From: Chloroflexota bacterium
Lineage (GTDB): Bacteria; Chloroflexota; Dehalococcoidia; Lucifugimonadales; JADFKI01
Direction: 5' to 3'
DNA length: 57,411 nucleotides
Assembly: GCA_009840355.1 (NCBI GenBank)
Contig: VXNZ01000024.1
Coordinates: 41,599 to 99,009, forward strand
Positions 1-7,752 of this stretch are shown piece by piece. The position numbers and the translations under genes are program-made. The notes under the pieces are model-generated. The model did not search any database. It was given only the letters and a program-made list of their open reading frames with translations, and was not told the DNA's origin. Each line of letters begins with the position of its first letter. Position 1 is the stretch's first letter.

Positions 1-34
1 GGGCAGGTGAGGGGAAAGGGCAGGTGAGGGGAAA
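1..34. repeat. Two tandem copies of a 17-bp purine-rich unit
   Basis: The unit GGGCAGGTGAGGGGAAA occurs twice head to tail (1-17, 18-34) and is cut by the window edge, so the array may be longer outside. The GGGG-rich sequence resembles the G-rich arm of the dispersed CCTTCCC/GGGAAGG palindromes found elsewhere in the window. Confidence 0.8.
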
Positions 35-415
35 GGCAACGAATGATAACTGCCCCCTGGCTCGATTCTATACTTTGCCAAAGGGCCACGGAGCACAGAG
101 TCTGAGCTTGCGCTTAGGCGTCCGGAAGTCAATTCTGAATGGATGATTGACGTTTTATGACACTTGGCACGAAACGCAACCGGATTTTGGATAGACGGTG
201 TATCTTATACCATGAAGCCGTTCATAGATGCGTTGAATGAGCGGCAGCGTATTGGAGGAATCGAGCCTAAAGTTGCCGAAGGACAGGGGCTTACCGGATA
301 GGCGCGGTATATTGATTTGGCAGCCATAATTCCTACCTGCTAAAATCACATGGGCGCAAGCAACGATTGACAGTCTGACCGACTGATTTACCTACAAACT
401 GAAAGGTGTACGCCG
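35..415. other. Leader region without a recognised gene
   Basis: I see no convincing coding sequence here. A TTGACA hexamer lies at 367-372, about 45 nt before the first gene, but no good -10 box follows at a usable distance. The ribosome binding site of the first gene is probably the GAAAGG at 401-406. Confidence 0.4.
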
Positions 416-1189
416 ATGCCGATACATAACGATGGCTTGGAGCAGGAATTGCAGTGGGTTACCAAGCCGTTCGAGGTCAAGCACATTCGTGGGTTGTTCG
501 AGGAGACGACCCCTCTGATGCACGACATCGCATACAACCTGATCGTCGGGGCGCACCTGGAGGTTGACAGTCTGGTGCAGCAGGCGCTCGCGGAAGGATA
601 TTCGGCGAACGATGTGCTGGACGACGGCTTAATTTCCGGCATGGCTGTGGTCGGAATCAAGTTCCGCGATAACATCATCTTCGTGCCGGAAGTGCTGGTT
701 GCGGCGCGGGCGATGAAGGCAGGCATGGCTTATATCGAACCTATCCTGTCGGCGTCCGGTATCGAGCCGGTCGGCACTGTCGTTATGGGCACGGTGAAAG
801 GCGACCTGCACGACATCGGCAAGAACCTGTGCATTATGATGCTGCGCGGCGCCGGCTTTATCGTCCACGACCTCGGAGTTGACACCAAGCCGGACGAGTT
901 CATCGACGCGGTGATGGAACACGAAGCGGATGTGCTGGGCATGTCCGCGCTGCTGACGACCACGATGCCGAATATGGGCAGGACCATCGAAGCGTTCGAG
1001 GAGTATGGGCTACGCGACATGGCGAAAATTATGGTGGGCGGCGCGCCGGTGCGCCAGGAGTTCGCGGACGACATGGGCGCGGACGGCTACGGCGAGAATG
1101 CAATGGCGTGCGTTGACCTCGCCAAATCCTTTATGGGCATTGGCGAAGTGGAAGGCCTTGAATCCGTGCCTGTTGCCGGGGCGGATTAG
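416..1189 (+). CDS. Corrinoid (B12)-binding methyltransferase subunit, MttC/MtbC-like
   Basis: Small corrinoid protein that would carry a methyl group on cobalamin between a substrate methyltransferase and an acceptor enzyme. Residues about 25-115 form the helical cap typical of this family, and residues 120-245 the Rossmann B12 domain. The cobalt-ligating motif DLHDIG (D130-x-H132-x-x-G135) and the downstream Ser in GMSALLTTTM and the GGAP turn are all present. At 257 residues it is slightly longer than typical MttC/MtbC proteins. No cognate substrate methyltransferase (MttB, MtaB or UroD-like) lies in the window, so the substrate is unknown. The next gene, a Cys-rich small protein, starts 15 nt downstream and is likely co-transcribed. 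Confidence 0.9.
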   Translation: MPIHNDGLEQELQWVTKPFEVKHIRGLFEETTPLMHDIAYNLIVGAHLEVDSLVQQALAEGYSANDVLDDGLISGMAVVGIKFRDNIIFVPEVLVAARAMKAGMAYIEPILSASGIEPVGTVVMGTVKGDLHDIGKNLCIMMLRGAGFIVHDLGVDTKPDEFIDAVMEHEADVLGMSALLTTTMPNMGRTIEAFEEYGLRDMAKIMVGGAPVRQEFADDMGADGYGENAMACVDLAKSFMGIGEVEGLESVPVAGAD

Positions 1190-1204
1190 GCGAGATTGAC
1201 TAGC

Positions 1205-1453
1205 ATGGCAGATAATCAGAGAATAGACAAAGACCGCTACCACGCTAGCCTGTCGCGCCTTGACGCCATTTTTCGCGACATGTCGGACACGGTGACAGAG
1301 GTGTCGCAGTGGCGCTGCCCGTACAAGAATGTGCAAGATCGCTGCACGGCAAAGTTCGGCTGCCGCAACCAAGACCGCAAAGTCCCCACCGGCGAACTGT
1401 TCATCTGCACCGGCGATGACAAACTAGACTACCGCAGCGCGTGGGATGTCTAG
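1205..1453 (+). CDS. Small Cys-rich protein paired with the corrinoid protein
   Basis: Protein of 82 residues beginning MADNQRIDKD; the ATG at 1205 is preferred over an in-frame TTG nine bases upstream. It has four cysteines spaced C-x8-C-x4-C-x14-C in the central part (RCPYK, RCTAKFGC, FICTG), which could bind zinc or an Fe-S cluster. I do not recognise a named family. Its position directly after the corrinoid protein suggests a role in the same methyl-transfer pathway, for example reductive activation or partner docking, but that is inference from adjacency. Net charge is mixed and there is no signal peptide or membrane segment. Confidence 0.7.
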   Translation: MADNQRIDKDRYHASLSRLDAIFRDMSDTVTEVSQWRCPYKNVQDRCTAKFGCRNQDRKVPTGELFICTGDDKLDYRSAWDV

Positions 1454-1482
1454 GGGTGCGCTAATTTCGCTAATTTTCCGGA

Positions 1483-2202
1483 TCACCACCACTGCTCGTA
1501 GATGATGCGCTCATCCGGCACACCGATTTCCCGCAATGTGTTGGCGATGTCGCGTATCATTTCAGGCGGCCCACAGATGTAACAGCGGGTGTTGCCATCC
1601 ACGCTGGCGCCTAGCAGCATATCGGCATCGATTCTCCCGACATTGCCCTCCCACAATTCTCCCGCCGACCGCGTAACCGTGAAGTATTTGCGAAACTCCG
1701 GGTTGCGTGCGGCAATCGCCTCAAACTCGTCACGAAACAGTAGCTCCGCGGGCGCACTCGCACTGTAAAGCAGCGTGGTAGGGACATCCGGCATGGACTT
1801 GTCCATAAACCGCACGATGCTAGCAATCGGCGTTATCCCAATCCCGCCCGCAATAAGCGCGATTGGATTATCCTTACCATCACCCGCGGTCGCAGGGTCA
1901 AAGTAAAAATCGCCCTGTCCACCATCCACGACCAGCGTTTCGCCAACCGCTGCCTGCTCGTGCATATAATCGGTGACCACATTATCGCCCACCAGCTTGA
2001 CCGCAATCGAAAACCATCCCGCCTCGGTCGGCGACGATGTAATCGAGTACCCTGCGACCTCAGTACGCCCGTCTATCTCCACAAAGCAGTCAATCCATTG
2101 ACCTGCCAGGAACGAGAACGCTTGTCCCTGCAAATCCAGCACAAAAGCCTTCACCGTAGGCGAAATATCCTGTACTTCAGCGATTCTAACCTGTATCTTC
2201 AT
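1483..2202 (-). CDS. FNR-like FAD/NAD(P)-binding oxidoreductase
   Basis: About 239 residues with the two-domain ferredoxin-reductase fold. An N-terminal FAD-binding barrel carries the YSITSS flavin motif, followed by a NAD(P) domain with IAGGIGITPI and a C-terminal CYICGPPEM motif. No 2Fe-2S domain is attached, so it must pass electrons to a separate partner. The usual Arg before the flavin YS is not obvious (AGYS). The ATG at 2202 (MKIQVRI) is chosen because homologues begin at this strand; the upstream extension lacks a better site. It converges with the corrinoid gene pair, 29 nt between stops. A link to corrinoid reduction is possible but unproven. Confidence 0.85.
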   Translation of the reverse strand: MKIQVRIAEVQDISPTVKAFVLDLQGQAFSFLAGQWIDCFVEIDGRTEVAGYSITSSPTEAGWFSIAVKLVGDNVVTDYMHEQAAVGETLVVDGGQGDFYFDPATAGDGKDNPIALIAGGIGITPIASIVRFMDKSMPDVPTTLLYSASAPAELLFRDEFEAIAARNPEFRKYFTVTRSAGELWEGNVGRIDADMLLGASVDGNTRCYICGPPEMIRDIANTLREIGVPDERIIYEQWW

Positions 2203-2323
2203 GCGTCCATAGCCTGCCTTGCGTTTATAAATCAGCGAAATCAAGAGTCTCTTCCCACTGAGGGAGTAGGTTAGGATGGAGGCGATACATCATCATACAG
2301 ATGCCGGTTTTCTATAATGCGCG

Positions 2324-3250
2324 TCATTCCGACCCCGCCATCGCTCGCGCCGCAAATTTGGGCCGCACCAGCCGCTCATACGGATGTCGCCCGCGCACAA
2401 GACCGCCGTCGATGAGCACCTGCCGCATAGCGTCGTACCCGTCAACGCCTATTTCCGGCGTATCCGCCCATGTGCCTAGCGCCTTGTACTGCGCGATGCT
2501 CGCCTGCAGCACCGAGTCCGTAGCGTCCGGGAAGAATGGCTTGACTCGCTCTGCAACGGCTGCGGCATCTGCGGATGCAAGCCACCGTTGCGCCTTGTAG
2601 AATCCGCGCACGAAACGATGCACGACATCGGGCTGCGCTTCGATAAACGCAGGCATTGCGGCGAACGAGCTGTAGCACAAATATCCGTGCTCGCTGCCTA
2701 GCGAAGCGGCGAGATAGCCTGCCCCTTCTTCGACGAGCGTCTGCGCTTGCGGATTTGGCATGTGTATGTAGTCGGCATCGCCGTTGCGGAATGCGGCGAG
2801 CGCGTCGTCGGCGGACAAGCCCGTGAGCATTGTGATGCTGTCGATGTTCATGCCACGCTTGCGAAGCGCCGCGGTCAGCGAAGTTAGCGGCACTGGCGTA
2901 AAGCCGATAGGTATGACGCGTGCGCCTTCGAGTTCGCTCCATTGCCAAGTAGTCGTTGGAGTCCTACTGACGAGAAAAAAGCCATCGCCACGGTTAATCT
3001 CCGCGATGTGCAGAGGCGCGTCATCCTCGCCATCGTCGAGCGCCATCAGGCTGCGGCTTATGCCAGTCTGAATAATATCCGCCTCACCCTGACGCAACAT
3101 ATCGAACGGCGCGCGGTCGGCAGGTACCGTGCCAAACAGCACATCAAGTCCTTCCTCATACAAAAACCCACCCGCAACCGCAGAGTAGATTGGCGTGTAA
3201 AACAGATTGCGGTAAGTGTCCATCAACCGCAGGCGGTGGGGGCGCTGCAT
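2324..3250 (-). CDS. NMT1/THI5-like ABC transporter substrate-binding protein
   Basis: About 308 residues with the periplasmic-binding type II fold of the NMT1/THI5 group (pyrimidine, taurine or nitrate-type ligands). Typical elements are the early FYTPIYSAVAGGFLYEEGLDV segment, a repeated FRNGDADY patch, and the domain-swap region around GFTPVPL. The start at 3250 is supported by GAGAGG eight bases upstream. No signal peptide is apparent after this start, and no permease or ATPase gene is adjacent, so it may be an orphan binding protein or a cytoplasmic sensor or enzyme of the THI5 type. The ligand is unknown. Confidence 0.75.
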   Translation of the reverse strand: MQRPHRLRLMDTYRNLFYTPIYSAVAGGFLYEEGLDVLFGTVPADRAPFDMLRQGEADIIQTGISRSLMALDDGEDDAPLHIAEINRGDGFFLVSRTPTTTWQWSELEGARVIPIGFTPVPLTSLTAALRKRGMNIDSITMLTGLSADDALAAFRNGDADYIHMPNPQAQTLVEEGAGYLAASLGSEHGYLCYSSFAAMPAFIEAQPDVVHRFVRGFYKAQRWLASADAAAVAERVKPFFPDATDSVLQASIAQYKALGTWADTPEIGVDGYDAMRQVLIDGGLVRGRHPYERLVRPKFAARAMAGSE

Positions 3251-3341
3251 TTTGTGTCCTCTCGCTATTTCGGTTAAGGATAAATTAGGTAGCATTTCCA
3301 ATTAAGTGATAGAGTCCCTTCCCCAAGGAGACGGGTTAGAG

Positions 3342-3367
3342 CCTGCCCCTGCGAAGACAGGGGCAGG
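3342..3367. repeat. Perfect 10-bp inverted repeat, REP-like
   Basis: CCTGCCCCTG and CAGGGGCAGG flank the loop CGAAGA, giving a strong hairpin in the gap after the NMT1-like gene start. The core resembles the CTGCGAA-type intergenic hairpin also seen near 50151-50170. There is no T-tract, so it is more likely a repeat than a terminator. Confidence 0.6.
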
Positions 3368-3417
3368 GAGGAATTGTTATTCAACCCTATTTGGAAATTT
3401 TATCGGTAAGTCAATAG

Positions 3418-3743
3418 GTGTTACTACGATGGAATGAAGTGAGGTATGCCAAAGATTATAATATCTCATTAGAAGAAAAATACGAATGGGACGAAACCAA
3501 ACAGGCTTCTAATGGAGGAAAGCACGAGATTGACTTTGCGGATGTAGAAAACTTCGATTGGGACGCCGCTGCCTATCAATGTGTTCAGCGCAGTGGGGTG
3601 CCAAGGGCTATTGCAACTGGACTTATCGGCGGCGGCCCCATGTAGTCGTGTACACAATGCGAGGCGACTCAAGGCGTATCATCAGTGTGCAAAGGGCAAG
3701 TGCAATAGAGCGAAGGCGATATGAGCAAAGAAGTGGACATTGA
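3418..3743 (+). pseudogene. brnT: BrnT-family toxin remnant, frameshifted
   Basis: The first frame encodes YEWDETKQASNGGKH and a DFADVENFDWD segment, matching the start of BrnT/DUF497 toxins (RelE-fold RNases). It runs out of frame near 3628-3640, in a GGCGGCGGCCCC tract. The next frame continues with HVVVYTMRGDSRRIISVQRA and ends ERRRYEQ, the conserved BrnT C-terminus. One single-base shift therefore splits an otherwise recognisable gene. BrnT is normally followed by the antitoxin BrnA, and a decayed BrnA-like sequence follows here. The 5' part is more AT-rich than the surroundings, consistent with acquired DNA. A sequencing error in the GC tract is the alternative explanation. Confidence 0.75.
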
Positions 3744-3869
3744 CAGACTACTATTTGACGAATACACCAGAATCATGGTGGAAAGGGCTGCCGCCGTGCA
3801 CGGCAACTCAGACATGCCTAAGTTGACCTTCTAGCAAATTTCGGGAGCGACCTGGCATTACGTGAAATT

Positions 3870-4190
3870 GAATGGGAATATGGCGGATAGACCGCTATCA
3901 ATGCTGGCATTACCATAGACCCTGACACCCGGGAACTTACCATGGAAGATTTTCACGGACATGTCCGCAAGTGAGGTTGTTCCTGGGAATCGTTGAGGCG
4001 CGCAAGCAAGGGCCACATAAGCTGCCTGAGAACTACAAACCGATGCCCGTAAAAGAGCGGTCGCGGTCTGGCTGGACGAGGACGTCGCGGCATACTACCG
4101 CTCAGGCGGCTTGAACACCTGGCGGCAGCGCGTCCACGAGGTCCCGTGTGAAGCGATGCGCGCCGAGCAACAGAACGGCAAGCAGCCCTA
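3870..4190 (+). pseudogene. brnA: BrnA-like antitoxin remnant, several lesions
   Basis: Pieces of a BrnA antitoxin can be read across three frames. The first is AINAGITIDPDTRELTMEDF, preceded by an in-frame TAG. Next comes IVEARKQGPHKLPENYKPM. The last is AVWLDEDVAAYYRSGGLNTW, the ribbon-helix-helix DNA-binding end that normally reads IRLDxDVxxxFRxxGxGWQ. A short open frame at 3721-3834 (MSKEVDIDRLL) overlaps the BrnT remnant end and may be the original start region. At least one nonsense codon and two shifts make this a dead gene. The terminal TAG overlaps the stop codon of the convergent M16 peptidase. Confidence 0.65.
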
Positions 4191-6845
4191 GCCTATCTCC
4201 GCGCCTTCGTAGCCTATGTGCACTATGGGCAAACCCAATTCGCGCAGCGCAGGTTCAACGGTTGCGGCGTCGCCAGCGACTACGATTTTCAGAGCGCCGC
4301 TCTTTATGTGCGTCTCCGCGACACGGTGAATATCGGCAAGCGTCAGCTTAGACACAGCATCTCCGTATGTGCTGAAGTAGTCGTCCGGCAAATCGAAGGC
4401 GACTAGGCGGACAAGCTGCGACAGCATCTGCCCGTGTGTCTCGAACTGACTTGGCAAGCCGCGCAGTATGCCGCCAACGGCATCGTCGAACTCTTCCTGC
4501 GTAACCGGACGCGCGCTGCGGATTTCATTGAACTCCTTTATGGTCTCGGCGACCGATTCCTTCGTAACCTCAGTCTGCACCGATCCGCCAGCCGCGAGCG
4601 CCGACGCCCGCGTCAGCCAGTCGATGCTGGACATGTAGCCGTAGCTATAGCCCTTGTCCTGTCGCAGGTTCATATTCAGGCGCGCGGAGAACTGCCCGCC
4701 GAGGATGTAGTTCAGCAGGTTGAGCGCCAAATAGTCCGGATGGTGGCGTGGTATCGTCAGGTAGCCTGCGCGGATAACGGACTGCGGAGCGCCCGGCTTG
4801 TCCGCTAAGTAGATGGTGGTCGTGCCGTCCGCAGGCTGCTCGTCTGAACCGGAGTCGGAATCGGACGCGCTACCAGCCTTCCACGCGCCAAACGCGCTCT
4901 CAGCCTGCTCAAGCGCCTCGTCGTGCCGTATATCGCCGACCAGAATCAGCGTCGCACCGTCCGGACCGAAGTGCGCGCCGTGATGTGCCATCAGGTCGTC
5001 GCGGCTGACCGACTTGACCGCCGCTTCGTTGCCGCTCATCGGGTGCCCGTAGCGTGTGCCCGCGCCGAACAGTATTGCTTGCGACGCACGCCCGGCGATC
5101 GCCTGCGCGCTGTCCGAAATGCGGCTGAGGTCGGTCAGGCGCTCGCTGCGAACGCGCTCGAATTCCTGCTGCGGGAATGTCGCGTTCTGCGTAACATCCG
5201 CCATAATTTCGAGCGCGTGCTGCCAGTGCGATGTAAGCGTCTCGACGGCAAGCGTGGCGAACTCGCGCGATACGCTTGCCCGCAGTTGTGCGCCGAGAAA
5301 CTCCATCTCGTCCGAAATCTGCTGGCTGCTGCGTGTCTTTGTGCCTTCCGCGAGCATCGTTGCCGTCAGACTCGCCACGCCGGGCTTGTCCGCAGGATCG
5401 GTTATGCCGCCCGCGCGAAGCAGCAACCCTTGTGCCACGATGGGCATTCCCGGCTTTTCCATGATGACCACGCGCATGCCGTTCGACAGCGTGTCGTGCG
5501 TTGGCACGGGCGGGCTGAAGCTCGGCGACGCTGCGGCGTCCGGCATCGTTGTGCGGTCAAGCGTATCGGTCGCCGGGGACAATTGCTCTTCCGGCAGCAC
5601 GGCGAGTCGCACCATATTCGAGCCGAGTGCAGTCTTCGCGGCACGGCGCACATCGTCCGCGCTGACCGCGAGATAGCGGTCCAAGTCGGTGTTGATGCCC
5701 GACGGGTCGCCGGTATAGGTGTTGTAGAAGTTGAGCTGGTCCGCTCTGCCGCCGAAGCCGCCCACGCGCTCCAATTGCCGCACATGCTGGCTTTCGATGC
5801 GGTTCTTCGCGCGCTGTAACTCGTGCTCGGTTGGACCGGATTCGCGCAAGCCGTCTAGTTCGCGCTGCACAATATCTTCTACTTCTTCGAGGCTCTTACC
5901 CGCGTTCGCCGTAACTTGAATGAAGAACTCGCCGGCGATTTCCTGTCCATAGTGGAAGACGGCGACATCGCGCGCAATCTGCCGTTCAATTACTAGATTG
6001 CGATACAACCTGCTGCTCTTGCCATCGCCTAGAACGGCGGAAAGCACTTCGAGAGCCGGTTGTTCGTCATCGAACGCTGCGCCCGTGGGCCAGACAAGGT
6101 AGAGTCTCGGCAGCTGTACGCGGTCGCGCAGAACGAGCGACGCCGTGCCTTTCAGCTCCGAGTCCATGCGCCGTATGCGATTGATGGGTGAACCCGGCGG
6201 AAGGTCGCCGAAGTAGCGCTCGACAAGGCGTCGCGTGCTGTCCATATCGATGTCGCCGGCGATTGCGATGCTGGCGTTCGACGGCGCGTAGAACTTTCGG
6301 AAGAAGTTCTGCACATCTTCCAATGCGGAGGCGTCTAAGTCTTCCTGCGAGCCGATGGTTGGCCAGTTATACGGGTGTGGCGTAGGGAAGACTGTCGGCT
6401 GCAACTCCAGGTACGCCATGCCGTAGGGGCGGTTTTCGTAGCTCTGCCGGCGCTCGTTCTTCACCACATCGCGCTGTATGTCGAACGCCTTCTGGTCCAC
6501 CGCGTCCAGCAGATAGCCCATCCTGTCCGATTCAAGCCACAGCGCGAGTTCGAGATAGTTGGACGGCACATTCTCCCAGTAGTTCGTTCTGTCCGTCGAG
6601 GTCGAGCCGTTGAGGTTCGCGCCCACCTTTTGCAGCGGGTCGAAGAAACTGCCCTTGTGGTGCTTCGACCCCTCGAACATCAGATGCTCGAAGAGGTGCG
6701 CGAAGCCCGTGCGTCCCGGCTCTTCGTTCTTCGAGCCGACGTGATACCAGATATTAACTGCGGCGACAGGCATAGAATGGTCCTCGTGCAGGATGACATC
6801 CAAGCCATTTGGCAGGGTGAACTTGTCGTAAGAGATGGATACCAT
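4188..6845 (-). CDS. M16 (insulinase/pitrilysin) zinc peptidase, double-length
   Basis: About 885 residues containing two M16 halves in one chain. The N-terminal unit has the inverted zinc motif HLFEH (H50, E53, H54) and a downstream glutamate near VVKNERRQ, so it should be catalytic. The second unit (from roughly residue 440, NGMRVVIMEKPGMPIVAQG) lacks HxxEH and is the inactive partner that closes the peptide chamber. Many bacteria encode the halves as two adjacent genes, so this is a fused form. The ATG at 6845 with GGAGAG five bases upstream is preferred to an upstream in-frame start. No signal peptide is evident, which suggests a cytoplasmic peptide-degrading role. Confidence 0.92.
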   Translation of the reverse strand: MVSISYDKFTLPNGLDVILHEDHSMPVAAVNIWYHVGSKNEEPGRTGFAHLFEHLMFEGSKHHKGSFFDPLQKVGANLNGSTSTDRTNYWENVPSNYLELALWLESDRMGYLLDAVDQKAFDIQRDVVKNERRQSYENRPYGMAYLELQPTVFPTPHPYNWPTIGSQEDLDASALEDVQNFFRKFYAPSNASIAIAGDIDMDSTRRLVERYFGDLPPGSPINRIRRMDSELKGTASLVLRDRVQLPRLYLVWPTGAAFDDEQPALEVLSAVLGDGKSSRLYRNLVIERQIARDVAVFHYGQEIAGEFFIQVTANAGKSLEEVEDIVQRELDGLRESGPTEHELQRAKNRIESQHVRQLERVGGFGGRADQLNFYNTYTGDPSGINTDLDRYLAVSADDVRRAAKTALGSNMVRLAVLPEEQLSPATDTLDRTTMPDAAASPSFSPPVPTHDTLSNGMRVVIMEKPGMPIVAQGLLLRAGGITDPADKPGVASLTATMLAEGTKTRSSQQISDEMEFLGAQLRASVSREFATLAVETLTSHWQHALEIMADVTQNATFPQQEFERVRSERLTDLSRISDSAQAIAGRASQAILFGAGTRYGHPMSGNEAAVKSVSRDDLMAHHGAHFGPDGATLILVGDIRHDEALEQAESAFGAWKAGSASDSDSGSDEQPADGTTTIYLADKPGAPQSVIRAGYLTIPRHHPDYLALNLLNYILGGQFSARLNMNLRQDKGYSYGYMSSIDWLTRASALAAGGSVQTEVTKESVAETIKEFNEIRSARPVTQEEFDDAVGGILRGLPSQFETHGQMLSQLVRLVAFDLPDDYFSTYGDAVSKLTLADIHRVAETHIKSGALKIVVAGDAATVEPALRELGLPIVHIGYEGAEIG

Positions 6846-6975
6846 TAAGCGCTCTCCGGTGCTAGTAATGTAATGCCGATAATGACTCTGTGCCGTTAAC
6901 AACCCCGACCATTCAAGCATCATTGTTTGAACGCAAGAATGCCACGAGTGCGAGGTCTATATTCCCCCATTGGCC

Positions 6976-7005
6976 AATTCCCATTGGGAGAAGGCTGGGA
7001 TGGGA
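6976..7005. repeat. Dispersed short palindrome, copy 1
   Basis: The sequence TTCCCATTGGGAGAAGG followed by CTGGGATGGG lies between the divergent M16 region and the pncC-like gene. It matches the family of CCYTTCCC/GGGAARG palindromes with a TGGGATGGGG tail found in several gaps of this window. Confidence 0.5.
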
Positions 7006-7080
7006 CAAAACCGCCGATCCGCACAGAATCAGAATAGATTAGGCTATCACACTTGGACAGCGATGTTCCATAGCCGGCGC

Positions 7081-7557
7081 TCAACCCGCCGACAAATGCT
7101 TCCCGAGCAAGTCAATCGCAGCCTGCGCCGCAGCACGCTTATTCGCGTCGCGGTCAGTCGCGCCAGTCTCGATGCGCTCTGCCTCTTCAAGCCCATCCGG
7201 TCCCGCGATGCCGATGTAGAACGTGCCAATCGGAATGCCCGGACGTCCGCCCGTCGGACCGGCTACGCCCGTAACGGACAGCGCGTAGTCCGTGGATGTA
7301 AGGTCTCGCGCACCCGCTGCCATAGCGATAGCGACCTCCGGGCTGACGCTGCCCTTGTTCTCGTAAACTTCGTCCGGCACGCCGAGAACGGACTGCTTCA
7401 GCCCGCCCGTATAGGCGATAACGCCTCCCGGAAACCAGCGAGAGCTGCCCGGCACGGTGCTAAACAGATAGCCAAGTAGCCCGCAAGTGTCCGCCTCCGC
7501 CACCGAAACGCGCCTATCCTGCGCCGTAAGCATTTCTGCGACTTGTTCTACATTCAT
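7081..7557 (-). CDS. CinA C-terminal/PncC-family protein, nucleophile missing
   Basis: 158 residues, the normal size of nicotinamide mononucleotide deamidase PncC, which salvages NAD. The family landmarks GSSRWF, AYTGGLKQSVLGV, TGVAGPTGG and PIGTFYIG are all present, including Tyr49 and Lys54 at the spacing of the catalytic Y and K. The canonical AESCTGG loop reads AEADTCG, however, so the nucleophilic Ser is Ala22 and the following Cys and Gly are altered. Either the enzyme uses a different chemistry or it is no longer a deamidase. GGAAAG precedes the ATG. The gene stands alone. Confidence 0.85.
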   Translation of the reverse strand: MNVEQVAEMLTAQDRRVSVAEADTCGLLGYLFSTVPGSSRWFPGGVIAYTGGLKQSVLGVPDEVYENKGSVSPEVAIAMAAGARDLTSTDYALSVTGVAGPTGGRPGIPIGTFYIGIAGPDGLEEAERIETGATDRDANKRAAAQAAIDLLGKHLSAG

Positions 7558-7752
7558 TTGACTTTCCTCCGTTTCTGAATATGCAGGTAGATATTAGAGG
7601 GAATTGACATGGATGTACAGGAATGGACGGGATTTCTTGAAATAGCGTGAAAATTGGCGCGAAAAGGGGGAACAATAGTAGAAATCGCATCGTTCTAGGA
7701 TTATATCGGCAAGTTTCCGCTTGCGAAAAACCCTAACCGGGAGGTTATTGAA

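Noticed and set aside
155-349. 64-codon minus-strand frame near the window start
   Set aside because: No ribosome binding site, no family resemblance and atypical composition; treated as non-coding.
4923-5819. 298-codon open frame on the plus strand within the M16 peptidase
   Set aside because: It is a shadow of the peptidase frame, rich in Arg, His and Ala, with no start site or motif.
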